The notes under the pieces: generated by a model
Databases searched by the model: none
What the model saw: the letters and a program-made list of their open reading frames with translations, nothing else
What the model was told of the DNA's origin: nothing
Shown: positions 8,288 to 16,826 of the stretch, piece by piece
How the letters are laid out: each line of letters begins with the position of its first letter
Numbering within the stretch: position 1 is the first letter of the stretch
Translations under genes and position numbers: made by a program
NCBI RefSeq assembly: GCF_020819555.1
Contig: NZ_JAJHJB010000006.1
Location: 1 to 64,000, forward strand
Source: Pelosinus baikalensis
GTDB taxonomy: Bacteria; Bacillota; Negativicutes; DSM-13327
DNA: 64,000 nucleotides
Direction of reading: 5' to 3'

Positions 8288-9607
8288 GTGTCTAAAGTAA
8301 CTATTATCGGAGCTGGCTTAGCTGGCAGTGAAGCAGCTTGGCAAGTTGCGGAGGCGGGATATGATGTGGAACTGCATGAAATGAGACCCCATGTTATGCC
8401 GCCGGCTCATCATACGGATCAATTTGCAGAGTTAGTATGCAGTAATTCATTACGAGGGGCTGCAATTGAAAATGCTGTTGGATTACTAAAGGAAGAAATG
8501 CGAAAAATGAACTCTTTAATCTTGAAAGCGGCGGATGCAAGTAAAGTACCAGCGGGTGGAGCTTTAGCCGTCGATCGTGATTCGTTTAGTAAATATGTAA
8601 CAGATGCTCTTGTAAGCCATCCAAAAGTAACAATTGTAAGTGGTGAAGTGACTGACATTCCTCAAGAACAATTACTAATTATCGCCAGTGGGCCTTTAAC
8701 ATCTCCAAACTTATCAGAAGCTATCGGAAAAATAACAGGTAATGAATATTTGTACTTTTACGATGCCGCAGCTCCGATCGTATTAGGAGATTCTCTTGAT
8801 ATGAGTAAAATATATCGCGCCTCTCGTTATGGTAAAGGGGATGATGACTATTTAAATTGTCCTATGACTAAAGCTGAATATGAACTTTTCTGGCATGAGT
8901 TGACTCATGCAGAAACTGCTCCTGTCAAAAATTTTGAGAAAGCAATCTTTTTTGAAGGGTGTATGCCGGTAGAAGAAATGGCGAGTCGCGGTATTGATAC
9001 TTTACGTTTTGGGCCATTGAAGCCAGTTGGGTTAGAAAATCCAACTACCGGGGAAAGACCTTACGCGGTAATACAATTACGTCAGGATAATTTTGCTGCT
9101 ACTTTGTATAATATTGTTGGATTTCAAACACATTTAAAATGGCCTGAACAGGAGCGAGTCTTCCGATTGATACCTGGCTTAGAAAAAGCAGACTTTGTTC
9201 GCTTAGGTGTTATGCATCGCAATACATTTATCAATTCACCTAAAATTCTATCTACTACGCTGCAAATGATTACAAACTCCAACATATTCTTTGCAGGACA
9301 AATTACAGGTGTGGAGGGATATGTGGAGTCCGCTGCTTCCGGATTAGTAGCAGGACTTAATGCAAGTCGTTTATTATCAGGACTTGGGCCTGTAGTATTT
9401 CCGAAGGAAACAGCCCATGGAGCTTTGTGCCACTATATTACGAATGCCGAGGTAGAACATTTTCAACCTATGAATATAAATTTTGGGCTATTACCACCGT
9501 GGGAGGAAAGAATACGAGATAAAAAAATAAAAAATCATTTAATTGCTCAACGCTCATTAAATGCTATTGATAAATTTAAAGAAGAATTATACAATAATCT
9601 TGCATAA
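8288..9607 (+). CDS. trmFO: Folate-dependent tRNA (uracil-54-C5) methyltransferase TrmFO
   Basis: Makes m5U54 (ribothymidine) in the tRNA T loop using methylenetetrahydrofolate and FAD. 439 residues. Seen: FAD-binding GAGLAG (8-13), VCSNSLRG with Cys51, and FFEGCMP with Cys225; these correspond to the two functional cysteines described in Bacillus TrmFO. GTG start after a GGAGG motif, 23 bases after topA. In many Firmicutes xerC follows; here it does not. Confidence 0.96.
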   Translation: MSKVTIIGAGLAGSEAAWQVAEAGYDVELHEMRPHVMPPAHHTDQFAELVCSNSLRGAAIENAVGLLKEEMRKMNSLILKAADASKVPAGGALAVDRDSFSKYVTDALVSHPKVTIVSGEVTDIPQEQLLIIASGPLTSPNLSEAIGKITGNEYLYFYDAAAPIVLGDSLDMSKIYRASRYGKGDDDYLNCPMTKAEYELFWHELTHAETAPVKNFEKAIFFEGCMPVEEMASRGIDTLRFGPLKPVGLENPTTGERPYAVIQLRQDNFAATLYNIVGFQTHLKWPEQERVFRLIPGLEKADFVRLGVMHRNTFINSPKILSTTLQMITNSNIFFAGQITGVEGYVESAASGLVAGLNASRLLSGLGPVVFPKETAHGALCHYITNAEVEHFQPMNINFGLLPPWEERIRDKKIKNHLIAQRSLNAIDKFKEELYNNLA

Positions 9608-9931
9608 TTAATGTTATTGTGCTAGTATGAATTAATAAATTTTCCTACATAGCTTGACAGACGAGAGAGCCAGTCTTAGTAGTGTTTCATACTTCGACAT
9701 ATTTTAGAAGCATATAATTGTTATTTCGACAATTACACTATTATCTTATATTTGAAGATTGAAAAGAATGCCTCACAGCACTCTGTAATGAATTATTAGG
9801 CAGATATCGAGGGATTTTCGATTTTGCTAAATTACAAAGTGTTGAGGAGGTTCTTTTTACTCATGTAGCGAAAGAAAAATTAAAAACAGTCTATCATAAT
9901 GCATATATATGGTGCATAGGAGGCGGTATTT
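9608..9931 (+). other. 324-base gap between trmFO and hslV, no intact gene
   Basis: Non-coding stretch where xerC/codV stands in many Firmicutes. It contains a TTGACA hexamer (9654-9659) with only a poor TAGTAG -10 at 17 bp, no clear terminator, and the start-less open fragment at 9763-9912. An hslV promoter probably lies here but is not obvious. Confidence 0.6.
9763..9912 (+). pseudogene. Decayed coding fragment, faintly RadC-like
   Basis: An open frame of about 50 codons with no start codon begins after a TGA at 9760 and runs towards hslV. It reads ...LCNELLGRYRGIFDF... ...QSVEEVL..., which resembles the helix-hairpin-helix portion of RadC/UPF0758 proteins (LANRLL.HF.GL....TVEE pattern). 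Upstream frames are closed. It may be a remnant of a lost gene or a chance match, and the RadC assignment is weak. Confidence 0.25.
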
Positions 9932-10462
9932 ATGTTTCACGCGACAACCATTGTTGCTGTAAAAAAACAAGGGAAAACGGCAATCGCTGGTGATGGTCAA
10001 GTTACTTTTGGTGGTAATACGATAATGAAACATAACGCTAAAAAGGTTCGACGTTTATATCATGGTCAAGTGTTAGCTGGCTTTGCCGGATCTGTGGCTG
10101 ATGCATTTACCTTATTTGGAAAATTTGAAGTAAAGTTGGAAGAGTTCAATGGTAATTTAATGCGAGCTGCTGTTGAATTAGCTAAAGAGTGGCGTGTAGA
10201 CAGAGTATTGCGTCGCTTGGAAGCATTACTTATTGTTACAGATGCAGATCATATGTTAATCATATCAGGAAATGGTGAGGTAATTGAGCCAGACGACGAT
10301 GTTATGTCTATAGGTTCAGGTGGTCCTTATGCCTTAGCAGCGGCTCGGGCTTTAGTAAAACACTCTAATTTATCTGCTTCTGAAATTGCTCGAGAAGCGC
10401 TTCAAACTGCAGCAAGTATTTGTGTATATACAAATGGTAATATTACAGTTGAAGAGTTATAA
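9932..10462 (+). CDS. hslV: ATP-dependent protease peptidase subunit HslV (ClpQ)
   Basis: Proteolytic core of the HslUV protease; an N-terminal threonine hydrolase. 176 residues. The protein begins MFHATTIVAV, so Thr5 is expected to become the catalytic N-terminal Thr after removal of four residues. The AIAGDGQVTFGG block and SIGSGGPYALAAARAL are conserved. The RBS AGGAGG lies just upstream. It is 14 bases before hslU, forming a standard hslVU unit. B. subtilis ClpQ uses Ser at its N-terminus; the sequence here favours Thr. Confidence 0.96.
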   Translation: MFHATTIVAVKKQGKTAIAGDGQVTFGGNTIMKHNAKKVRRLYHGQVLAGFAGSVADAFTLFGKFEVKLEEFNGNLMRAAVELAKEWRVDRVLRRLEALLIVTDADHMLIISGNGEVIEPDDDVMSIGSGGPYALAAARALVKHSNLSASEIAREALQTAASICVYTNGNITVEEL

Positions 10463-10476
10463 AAAGGGGTGACAGT

Positions 10477-11877
10477 ATGATTGAGATGACACCTAAACAG
10501 ATTGTAATAGAATTGGATAAATATATTGTGGGACAACAACAAGCAAAAAAATCAGTGGCGGTTGCACTTCGTAATCGTTGGCGTAGTAAACAATTAGCAG
10601 CAAACTTGCAAGATGAAATTGTCCCTAAAAATATCTTGATGATTGGACCGACTGGTGTAGGCAAAACTGAAATTGCGAGGCGTTTGGCTAAGTTAGTCAA
10701 TGCACCCTTTGTAAAGGTGGAAGCCACGAAATTTACTGAAGTTGGCTATGTAGGCCGTGATGTTGAATCAATGGTTCGCGACCTGGTAGAAACAGCTATT
10801 CGTATGGTTAAGCATGCAAAAATGCTAGAAGTAACAGAAAAAGCACATCAGTTTGCAGAAGAACGTATATTGGAGTTTTTTGTGCCATCTGCTAAAAAAG
10901 AAACACCACGTAACCCTTTTGAAATATTATTTGGTGGCACAACTTCGAATAACGACGTAGCATCAAATAAAGTAATCGACGAAAATGTTGAGGCTCCAAT
11001 TTTAAATCGGGAATATTGGAAAAAACGATTAGATAATGGTGAATTAGAAAATGAGTTTATAGAGATAATAGTAGAAGATTCTGTAAATCCTATGATGGGA
11101 GCATTCTCTGGTGCTGGCATTGAGGAAATGGGCATTAATATACAAGATATGCTTGGAAGTTTTTTGCCTAAAAAACAAAAAAAGAGAAATGTAACAATTG
11201 CTAATGCTCGTAAAATTTTTATTCAAGAAGAAGCGCAAAAGCTTATTGACATGGACGAAGTGACTGCCATCGCGTTAGATTTAGCAGAAAACTCCGGGAT
11301 TATTTTCTTAGATGAAATTGATAAAATCGTAGGTCGTGGAAAATCGTCTGGTCCCGATGTATCACGGGAAGGTGTACAACGCGATATTTTGCCTATTGTA
11401 GAAGGATCTACTGTAGTTACCAAGCATGGTCCTATAAAAACGGATCACATATTGTTTATGGCTGCAGGAGCTTTTCATATGGCAAAGCCTTCCGAATTGA
11501 TTCCTGAATTACAGGGACGCTTTCCTATTCGAGTAGAGCTAACGAATTTATCAAAAGCTGATTTAAAACAAATATTAACAGAACCAGCAAATGCCTTAAT
11601 TAAGCAGTATATGAGCTTGTTAGAAACAGAAAATATAAAAATTCAATTTACTGATGATGCTATTGAGGAGTTAGCGGAAATTGCTTTTGAAGTAAATGCT
11701 CAAACTGAAAATATTGGTGCTAGACGTTTGCATACTATTTTGGAAAAATTACTAGAAGATTTAGCGTTTGAAGCACCTGATATAAATGAAAAATTGGTTT
11801 TAATCAATAAAGATTATGTCAAGACCAAATTAGCGCATATTGTAGTGAATCCAGATTTAAGTCATTTTATATTATAA
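10477..11877 (+). CDS. hslU: ATP-dependent protease ATPase subunit HslU (ClpY)
   Basis: AAA+ unfoldase that feeds substrates to HslV. 466 residues, full length. Seen: IVGQQQAKKSVAVALRNRWR near the N-terminus, Walker A GPTGVGKT (57-64), a variable intermediate domain (about 110-245), Walker B IIFLDEID near 275, the sensor/arginine-finger region ELQGRFPIRVEL, and the C-terminal tail ending DLSHFIL, which docks into HslV. ATG after GGGGTGA, cotranscribed with hslV and codY. Confidence 0.97.
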   Translation: MIEMTPKQIVIELDKYIVGQQQAKKSVAVALRNRWRSKQLAANLQDEIVPKNILMIGPTGVGKTEIARRLAKLVNAPFVKVEATKFTEVGYVGRDVESMVRDLVETAIRMVKHAKMLEVTEKAHQFAEERILEFFVPSAKKETPRNPFEILFGGTTSNNDVASNKVIDENVEAPILNREYWKKRLDNGELENEFIEIIVEDSVNPMMGAFSGAGIEEMGINIQDMLGSFLPKKQKKRNVTIANARKIFIQEEAQKLIDMDEVTAIALDLAENSGIIFLDEIDKIVGRGKSSGPDVSREGVQRDILPIVEGSTVVTKHGPIKTDHILFMAAGAFHMAKPSELIPELQGRFPIRVELTNLSKADLKQILTEPANALIKQYMSLLETENIKIQFTDDAIEELAEIAFEVNAQTENIGARRLHTILEKLLEDLAFEAPDINEKLVLINKDYVKTKLAHIVVNPDLSHFIL

Positions 11878-11917
11878 ACTAGGTTATATAACCTAATGAA
11901 GGGTAGGAGGCAGTATT

Positions 11918-12694
11918 ATGACAACGATGTTAGAACGTACTCGTAAAATTAATAAATTATTGCAAAAATCCGAGAAAGTGGAATATGATGAAATTTCTCG
12001 CGTGCTCAGTACAGTGATGGAAGCAAATGTGTATATTGTTGCTAAAGATGGTAAAATATTTGGATATGCTTTGTTAGGTGATTTTGAATGTGATTTAATG
12101 CGTGATAAAGTGTTATTACAAGGATGTTTTCCTGAACGGTATGTAGAATGGTTACTGCGGGTTAACGAAACATCTCCAAATCTAAGCCTTGAGGGAGGTC
12201 TTTGTTCCTTTAGTGAAGATACGGGGTGTATATTCACAGATAAGTTTACCACTATCGTCCCTATTCACGGTGTAGGAGAACGAATTGGCACATTAATTGT
12301 AGCTAAATTTCATACTGAGTTTCAAGATGAAGATCTTGTTTTGGCTGAATATGGAGCAACCGTTGTTGGTATGGAAATTTTAAGAGATCGTAGTGGAAAG
12401 ATTGAAGATGAAGCTCGTAAGAAAGCCACGGTGCAAGTAGCTCTTGGTACCCTTTCTTATTCTGAACTTGAAGCTGTTATCCACATTTTGAATGAGTTAG
12501 AAGGTAATGAAGGTTTACTAGTTGCAAGTAAAATTGCTGATCGTGTTGGAATTACTCGTTCCGTAATTGTTAATGCCTTACGTAAATTTGAAAGCGCAGG
12601 GGTAATTGAATCAAAATCATTAGGAATGAAGGGTACTTATATAAAAGTATTAAATGAGCGCTTATTTGAAGAATTGAAAAAACTTAAAAAGTAA
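11918..12694 (+). CDS. codY: GTP/branched-chain amino acid-sensing regulator CodY
   Basis: Global repressor that senses GTP and branched-chain amino acids. 258 residues: N-terminal GAF domain (about 1-155), linker helix and C-terminal winged helix with ASKIADRVGITRSVIVNALR (203-222) followed by the GVIESKSLGMKGTYIKV wing. These closely match the B. subtilis CodY recognition region. Last gene of the hslVU-codY unit, followed by a strong terminator and then the flagellar operon, as in Bacillus. Confidence 0.97.
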   Translation: MTTMLERTRKINKLLQKSEKVEYDEISRVLSTVMEANVYIVAKDGKIFGYALLGDFECDLMRDKVLLQGCFPERYVEWLLRVNETSPNLSLEGGLCSFSEDTGCIFTDKFTTIVPIHGVGERIGTLIVAKFHTEFQDEDLVLAEYGATVVGMEILRDRSGKIEDEARKKATVQVALGTLSYSELEAVIHILNELEGNEGLLVASKIADRVGITRSVIVNALRKFESAGVIESKSLGMKGTYIKVLNERLFEELKKLKK

Positions 12695-12707
12695 TACAAT
12701 AATAAAA

Positions 12708-12757
12708 AGAACTGCTGCTATTGAGATAGGTTCAATAGCAGCAGTTCTTTTTTTATC
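12708..12757 (+). terminator. Strong terminator after codY
   Basis: Perfect 17-bp stem: 12708-12724 pairs with 12732-12748 (AGAACTGCTGC... with ...GCAGCAGTTCT), a short loop, then nine T residues. It separates codY from the motility operon. Confidence 0.95.
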
Positions 12758-12926
12758 TCATGGTGTTATTTGAGAAATAAAAATGATTGTTGTAAAAATT
12801 TGTAGATAGAGGGATTTCTATATCTTTTGGTAGATGTGCAAAAGACAAAAGTATTATATCATTAACAAGGGTTGATTTTTGATTATGAAGGATTTTCTGT
12901 CACTTTATAGAATTATAAGTGTGTAA

Positions 12927-12941
12927 AATTTGTTGGAAATA
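12927..12941. promoter_or_regulatory. Possible CodY box upstream of flgB
   Basis: AATTTGTTGGAAATA matches 11 of 15 positions of the CodY consensus AATTTTCWGAAAATT. It ends 5 bases before the candidate -35. In an AT-rich genome a 4-mismatch match can arise by chance. Confidence 0.25.
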
Positions 12942-12946
12942 GTATT

Positions 12947-12976
12947 TTAACAAAGGTATTTGAAGGATTATATAGA
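12947..12976 (+). promoter_or_regulatory. Candidate promoter of the flagellar/chemotaxis operon
   Basis: TTAACA (12947-12952) and TATAGA (12971-12976) with 18-bp spacing, about 80 bases before the flgB start. This is the best sigma-A-like pair in the 361-base codY-flgB gap; nothing resembling a sigma-28 TAAA-n15-GCCGATAA site was seen. The rest of the gap holds the codY terminator and AT-rich sequence with no gene. Confidence 0.35.
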
Positions 12977-13055
12977 ATAATAATGCTTAGTTCTACATTT
13001 TGTGTAATAAAATGTAATTATGTTACATGTAATATAAAATACTGGAGGATTATGT

Positions 13056-13466
13056 GTGTTAAATTCAATTCTAGCGTCGCCGCGAGTGTCTGTGTTAGAG
13101 CAAGCTTTATCAGCATCTTCTTTAAGGCAAAAGGTAATTAGTAATAATATCTCCAATGTTAACACGCCGGGTTTTAAGAAAAGTGAAGTGGTTTTTGAAG
13201 ATTTTCTGCAAGATGCCGTAGATAACGGTAAATTACAGATGACAAAAACAAATAGTCAGCATTTGCCATTGCAAGGAAAAGGGATTCCAACTCCTGCAGT
13301 AAAGGTAATTGATAAAACTTCTTTTAGAACTGATGGCAGTAATGTAGATATTGATATTGAAATGGCGAATCTGTCAAAGAATAATATCTATTATAACGCA
13401 GTAGTACAACAATTAAGTGGTTATTTCACAGGGATTAAGTCCGCGATAAAAGAAGGGAGAGGATAA
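13056..13466 (+). CDS. flgB: Flagellar basal-body rod protein FlgB
   Basis: Proximal rod subunit, exported by the flagellar type III system. 136 residues. Seen: the N-terminal rod/hook motif SNNISNVNTPGF and the family C-terminal helix. GTG start at 13056 behind TGGAGG. First gene of the motility operon, 2 bases before flgC. Confidence 0.96.
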   Translation: MLNSILASPRVSVLEQALSASSLRQKVISNNISNVNTPGFKKSEVVFEDFLQDAVDNGKLQMTKTNSQHLPLQGKGIPTPAVKVIDKTSFRTDGSNVDIDIEMANLSKNNIYYNAVVQQLSGYFTGIKSAIKEGRG

Positions 13467-13468
13467 GT

Positions 13469-13909
13469 ATGGGAATGTTTGGTGCTATTGATGCAGCAGC
13501 ATCAGGTTTAACAGCAGAACGACTTAGAATGGATGTAATCTCTAATAATATTGCTAATGTTAATACGACTCGTACTAGCCAAGGAGGAGCCTATCGACGT
13601 CAAATGGTTGTGTTTTCTCCGCGAGAAAATCAAGCAACATTTTCCCAGGTTTTATCTGAAAAGTTAGGTAATGATGTTGGAAATGGAGTTAGAGTGGTTG
13701 GAATTACTGAAGATACTTCTGCAGCTCGCTTAATCTATGACCCCGCACATCCCGATGCAAATCAAGATGGATATGTGGAAATGCCGAATGTTAACGTTGT
13801 ATCTGAAATGGTAGATATGATTACGGCTACTAGGGCTTATGAAGCAAATGTCACTACGATTAATACAGCGAAAAGTATGGCTCTTAAAGCATTAGAAATT
13901 GGAAAATAA
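13469..13909 (+). CDS. flgC: Flagellar basal-body rod protein FlgC
   Basis: Rod subunit assembling with FlgB. 146 residues with N-terminal AAASGLTAERLRMDVISNN and IANVNTTRT motifs, and the C-terminal VSEMVDMITATRAYEANV segment that forms the coiled rod core. Directly downstream of flgB. Confidence 0.97.
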   Translation: MGMFGAIDAAASGLTAERLRMDVISNNIANVNTTRTSQGGAYRRQMVVFSPRENQATFSQVLSEKLGNDVGNGVRVVGITEDTSAARLIYDPAHPDANQDGYVEMPNVNVVSEMVDMITATRAYEANVTTINTAKSMALKALEIGK

Positions 13910-13924
13910 TGGAGGTTGACATTT

Positions 13925-14224
13925 GTGCGTATAGAGGCACTTAAATTAACACCAGTCAATTCGAACATGGTTGAAAAAGTTACGCCTCAAATAGAAGAGG
14001 GTAAGAAGAACTTTGGAGAATTCTTAACAGAGGCGCTTGGTGAAGTGAATAGTTTGCAGCAAGATGCGGCAAAGGCTTCGTTTGATCTAGCAGCAGGGAA
14101 ATTGCAAGACATCTCTCAAGTGACGATAGCGGCAGAAAAAGCAACAATAGCAATGCAGCTAACGATGCAGGTCCGCAATAAAGTGGTTGACGCATATCAA
14201 GAAATTATGCGTATGCAGGTATAA
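13925..14224 (+). CDS. fliE: Flagellar hook-basal body complex protein FliE
   Basis: Links the MS ring to the rod. 99 residues from GTG 13925, which lies 9 bases after GGAGG (13911-13915). An upstream in-frame TTG at 13916 is too close to that site. Seen: the family pattern FGEFLTEALGEVN, followed by C-terminal MQLTMQVRNKVVDAYQEIMR, a conserved FliE signature. Confidence 0.95.
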   Translation: MRIEALKLTPVNSNMVEKVTPQIEEGKKNFGEFLTEALGEVNSLQQDAAKASFDLAAGKLQDISQVTIAAEKATIAMQLTMQVRNKVVDAYQEIMRMQV

Positions 14225-14263
14225 TTATGACAATATTTTTGTTGATTTGAAAGGGTGGAGACA

Positions 14264-15802
14264 ATGGCAGATTGGAAAGAGCAGTCTCTGCGCTTGTGGC
14301 AAAACCTGGGTAAAAAAGAAAGATATATGATTCTTGGCTCGGCTATACTTATATTTGCAATTATTTTAGCGTGGAGTTTTTGGTGGGGTGGTCGCCCGGA
14401 TCTTGTACCTTTATTTACTGAGATGGAAGCTAAAGATGCTGGTGAGGTAAGCGCAAAATTAAAGGAAATGAAAGTTACCCATGAAATTGGTGGTAATGGA
14501 AATGCAATTATGGTTCCTGCAAAAGATGTTTACCGCATTCGGTTGGATTTAGCCAGCCAAGGTTTGCCACGAGGCAATAAGGGCTTTGAAATATTTGAAC
14601 AAAGTAAGTTTGGTGCTACTGAATTTCAAAATAAAGTGAATTTGGTGCAAGCATTACAAGGTGAATTAGCTCGTACGATTGAACAATTATCAGAAGTGGA
14701 AAAAGCTAGGGTACATATAGTTCTTTCGGAAGATAGTTTGTATAAGAAGAATGAAAAACCTGCAACAGCTTCTATTATGCTCAAACTACGTACGGGGGCT
14801 CAATTATCAAAGGAGCAAATAAAAGGTATTGTTAATTTAGTAGCTCATAGTATACAAGGGTTAAAACCTGAGAATATAACTGTGGTGGATCAGCTGGCTC
14901 GTGTACTTAACGAAGAGAATGACTCTAATGGAGTCTCTGGAGCAAATGTGACATTAACGCAAATTGAAATGACTAAAAAAGTACAAGATAGTTTGCAAAA
15001 AGATGTGCAGTCCCTATTAGAGCAAGTTTTAGGAGCCAATAAAGCTGCGGCAAGGGTAAATGTTGAGTTAAGTTTCGATCAACGTGTTGTAGATCGACAA
15101 ACCTTTGAACCAGTAGTAGATGACAAAGGAATTATTCGCAGTTCTCAAGAGATGAATGAAAATTTTACAGGCAGCGCACCCAATACTCCAGGTGGAGTGC
15201 CGGGAACGACTACAAATGTACCTGGTTATGTGACAGCCAATACAAATCAGTCCAATTATGAGAAAAAAGAAGTAATCCGCAATTATGAAATTAATGAAAC
15301 AAAAGAAAAAGTTGTAGCAACGCCAGGATCTATTAAACGACTCACTGTGGCAGTCTTAGTTGATGCTAGTGTGAATCGGGCACAGCAAGATAGCATTCTA
15401 AGGACTGTGAGTTCTGCAATTGGTATTAATAATGCAAGAGGCGATACTGTTTCCGTTGAGAGCATAACCTTTAATACAGAGGCGGCAGATAGGCAGCGTA
15501 GAGAAGAACTGGAAGCTGAAAGTCAACAAAGGCAAGCTTTATGGTTGAAGATAGCATTAGCCGTAGCGACGGTTCTGGGAATTCTGTACATTCTTCGTAT
15601 GCGTAGTCTTCGCAAAAGGCAAGAAGAAGAAAGAATGGAAGAAGAAATTGCTGCTGCAACTGAATCAATGTCAATAGAAACGCCTGAAATGACAGCTCAG
15701 GAAATACAATTATCTGAACAGCGTAAAGAACTTGAAAGGCTGGCCAAAGCTAAACCTGAAGAGGTAGCGCAGTTAATTAGAGTTTGGTTGTCCGAAGAGT
15801 AG
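14264..15802 (+). CDS. fliF: Flagellar MS-ring protein FliF
   Basis: Forms the inner-membrane MS ring that carries FliG and surrounds the export gate. 512 residues from ATG 14264, well spaced from AAGGGTGGAG; an upstream GTG (14255) lies inside that RBS. Seen: an N-terminal membrane helix near residues 20-42, ring-building YscJ-type motifs with GLPRGNKGFE, a low-complexity Pro/Gly/Thr loop near 305-325, a second membrane helix near 435-455, and a charged C-terminal tail ending in a FliG-binding segment. Confidence 0.96.
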   Translation: MADWKEQSLRLWQNLGKKERYMILGSAILIFAIILAWSFWWGGRPDLVPLFTEMEAKDAGEVSAKLKEMKVTHEIGGNGNAIMVPAKDVYRIRLDLASQGLPRGNKGFEIFEQSKFGATEFQNKVNLVQALQGELARTIEQLSEVEKARVHIVLSEDSLYKKNEKPATASIMLKLRTGAQLSKEQIKGIVNLVAHSIQGLKPENITVVDQLARVLNEENDSNGVSGANVTLTQIEMTKKVQDSLQKDVQSLLEQVLGANKAAARVNVELSFDQRVVDRQTFEPVVDDKGIIRSSQEMNENFTGSAPNTPGGVPGTTTNVPGYVTANTNQSNYEKKEVIRNYEINETKEKVVATPGSIKRLTVAVLVDASVNRAQQDSILRTVSSAIGINNARGDTVSVESITFNTEAADRQRREELEAESQQRQALWLKIALAVATVLGILYILRMRSLRKRQEEERMEEEIAAATESMSIETPEMTAQEIQLSEQRKELERLAKAKPEEVAQLIRVWLSEE

Positions 15803-15815
15803 AGCGGGGGTAAGT

Positions 15816-16826
15816 ATGTACCAATCAAATGAATTAAGTAATAAGCAAAAAGCGGCTATCTTATTGATAGCCCTTGGTCCCGAGGTTTCTTCTCAGGTTT
15901 TTAAGCATCTTAAAGAGGATGAAATGGAGAAGCTTACTCTAGAAATTGCTAATCAACGAAAAGTAACGCAAGAACAAAAAGAAAAAGTGTTAGCTGAATT
16001 TCATCAAATGTTAGTGGCAAATAATTATATTTCTTCTGGTGGCTTGGATTATGCTCGTGAAATCTTGGAAAAGGCGCTTGGTGCAGAAAAAGCAGTTTCT
16101 ATTATTAATAGATTAACTTCAAGTTTGCAAATTAGACCTTTTGATTTCGCACGCAAAACAGATCCGGGACAATTGCTGAATTTTATTCAAAATGAGCATC
16201 CACAAACGATTGCTTTAATTATGTCATACTTACAAGCAGAACAATCAGGAACGATTTTATCATCTTTACCGCCGGATCGGCAGGTTGATGTGGCGAAACG
16301 GATCGCAACGATGGATCGTACGTCTCCTGATGTATTGAAAGATGTTGAACGCATTTTGGAACGTAAATTATCAGCTATGGCTACTCAAGATTTTACATCT
16401 GCTGGTGGTGTTGACTCCATTGTAGAAATACTTAATCGAGTTGACCGATCAACAGAAAGAACGATTATGGAAAACTTAGAGGTACAAAATCCTGAGCTTG
16501 CCGAAGAAATCAAACGCCGCATGTTTGTCTTTGAAGATATTGTATTGCTGGATGACAGGTCCTTGCAATTGGTGTTGCGTGAGATTGAAAGTAAAGACTT
16601 GGCGTTAGCTCTGAAAGCATCTTCAAATGAAGTTGCAGGTAAAATCTACAAAAACATGTCAAAACGTGCTGCTGACATGTTGCGTGAAGAAATCGAATAT
16701 ATGGGGCCAGTAAGAATTAGAGACGTTGAAGAAGCCCAACAAAAAATTGTTAATGTTATCCGTCGTCTGGAAGAGTCTGGAGAAATCGTTGTGGCACGTG
16801 GCAAAGGGGACGAGATCATTGGCTAA
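15816..16826 (+). CDS. fliG: Flagellar motor switch protein FliG
   Basis: Rotor protein that couples torque from the stators to the MS ring. 336 residues. Seen: N-terminal NKQKAAILLIALGPEVSS, middle EHPQTIALIMSYL (FliM contact), and C-terminal FEDIVLLDDRSLQLVLREI with the charged torque helix. It overlaps fliH by 8 bases. Confidence 0.97.
   Translation: MYQSNELSNKQKAAILLIALGPEVSSQVFKHLKEDEMEKLTLEIANQRKVTQEQKEKVLAEFHQMLVANNYISSGGLDYAREILEKALGAEKAVSIINRLTSSLQIRPFDFARKTDPGQLLNFIQNEHPQTIALIMSYLQAEQSGTILSSLPPDRQVDVAKRIATMDRTSPDVLKDVERILERKLSAMATQDFTSAGGVDSIVEILNRVDRSTERTIMENLEVQNPELAEEIKRRMFVFEDIVLLDDRSLQLVLREIESKDLALALKASSNEVAGKIYKNMSKRAADMLREEIEYMGPVRIRDVEEAQQKIVNVIRRLEESGEIVVARGKGDEIIG

Noticed and set aside
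12757..13055. c-di-GMP (GEMM) riboswitch before flgB
   Set aside because: The expected conserved GEMM core sequence was not found in the 300-base gap; the sequence is only AT-rich.
16726..16818. N-terminal extension of FliH into fliG
   Set aside because: The codons overlap the conserved FliG C-terminus. A TTG with a good RBS at 16819 explains the FliH start.
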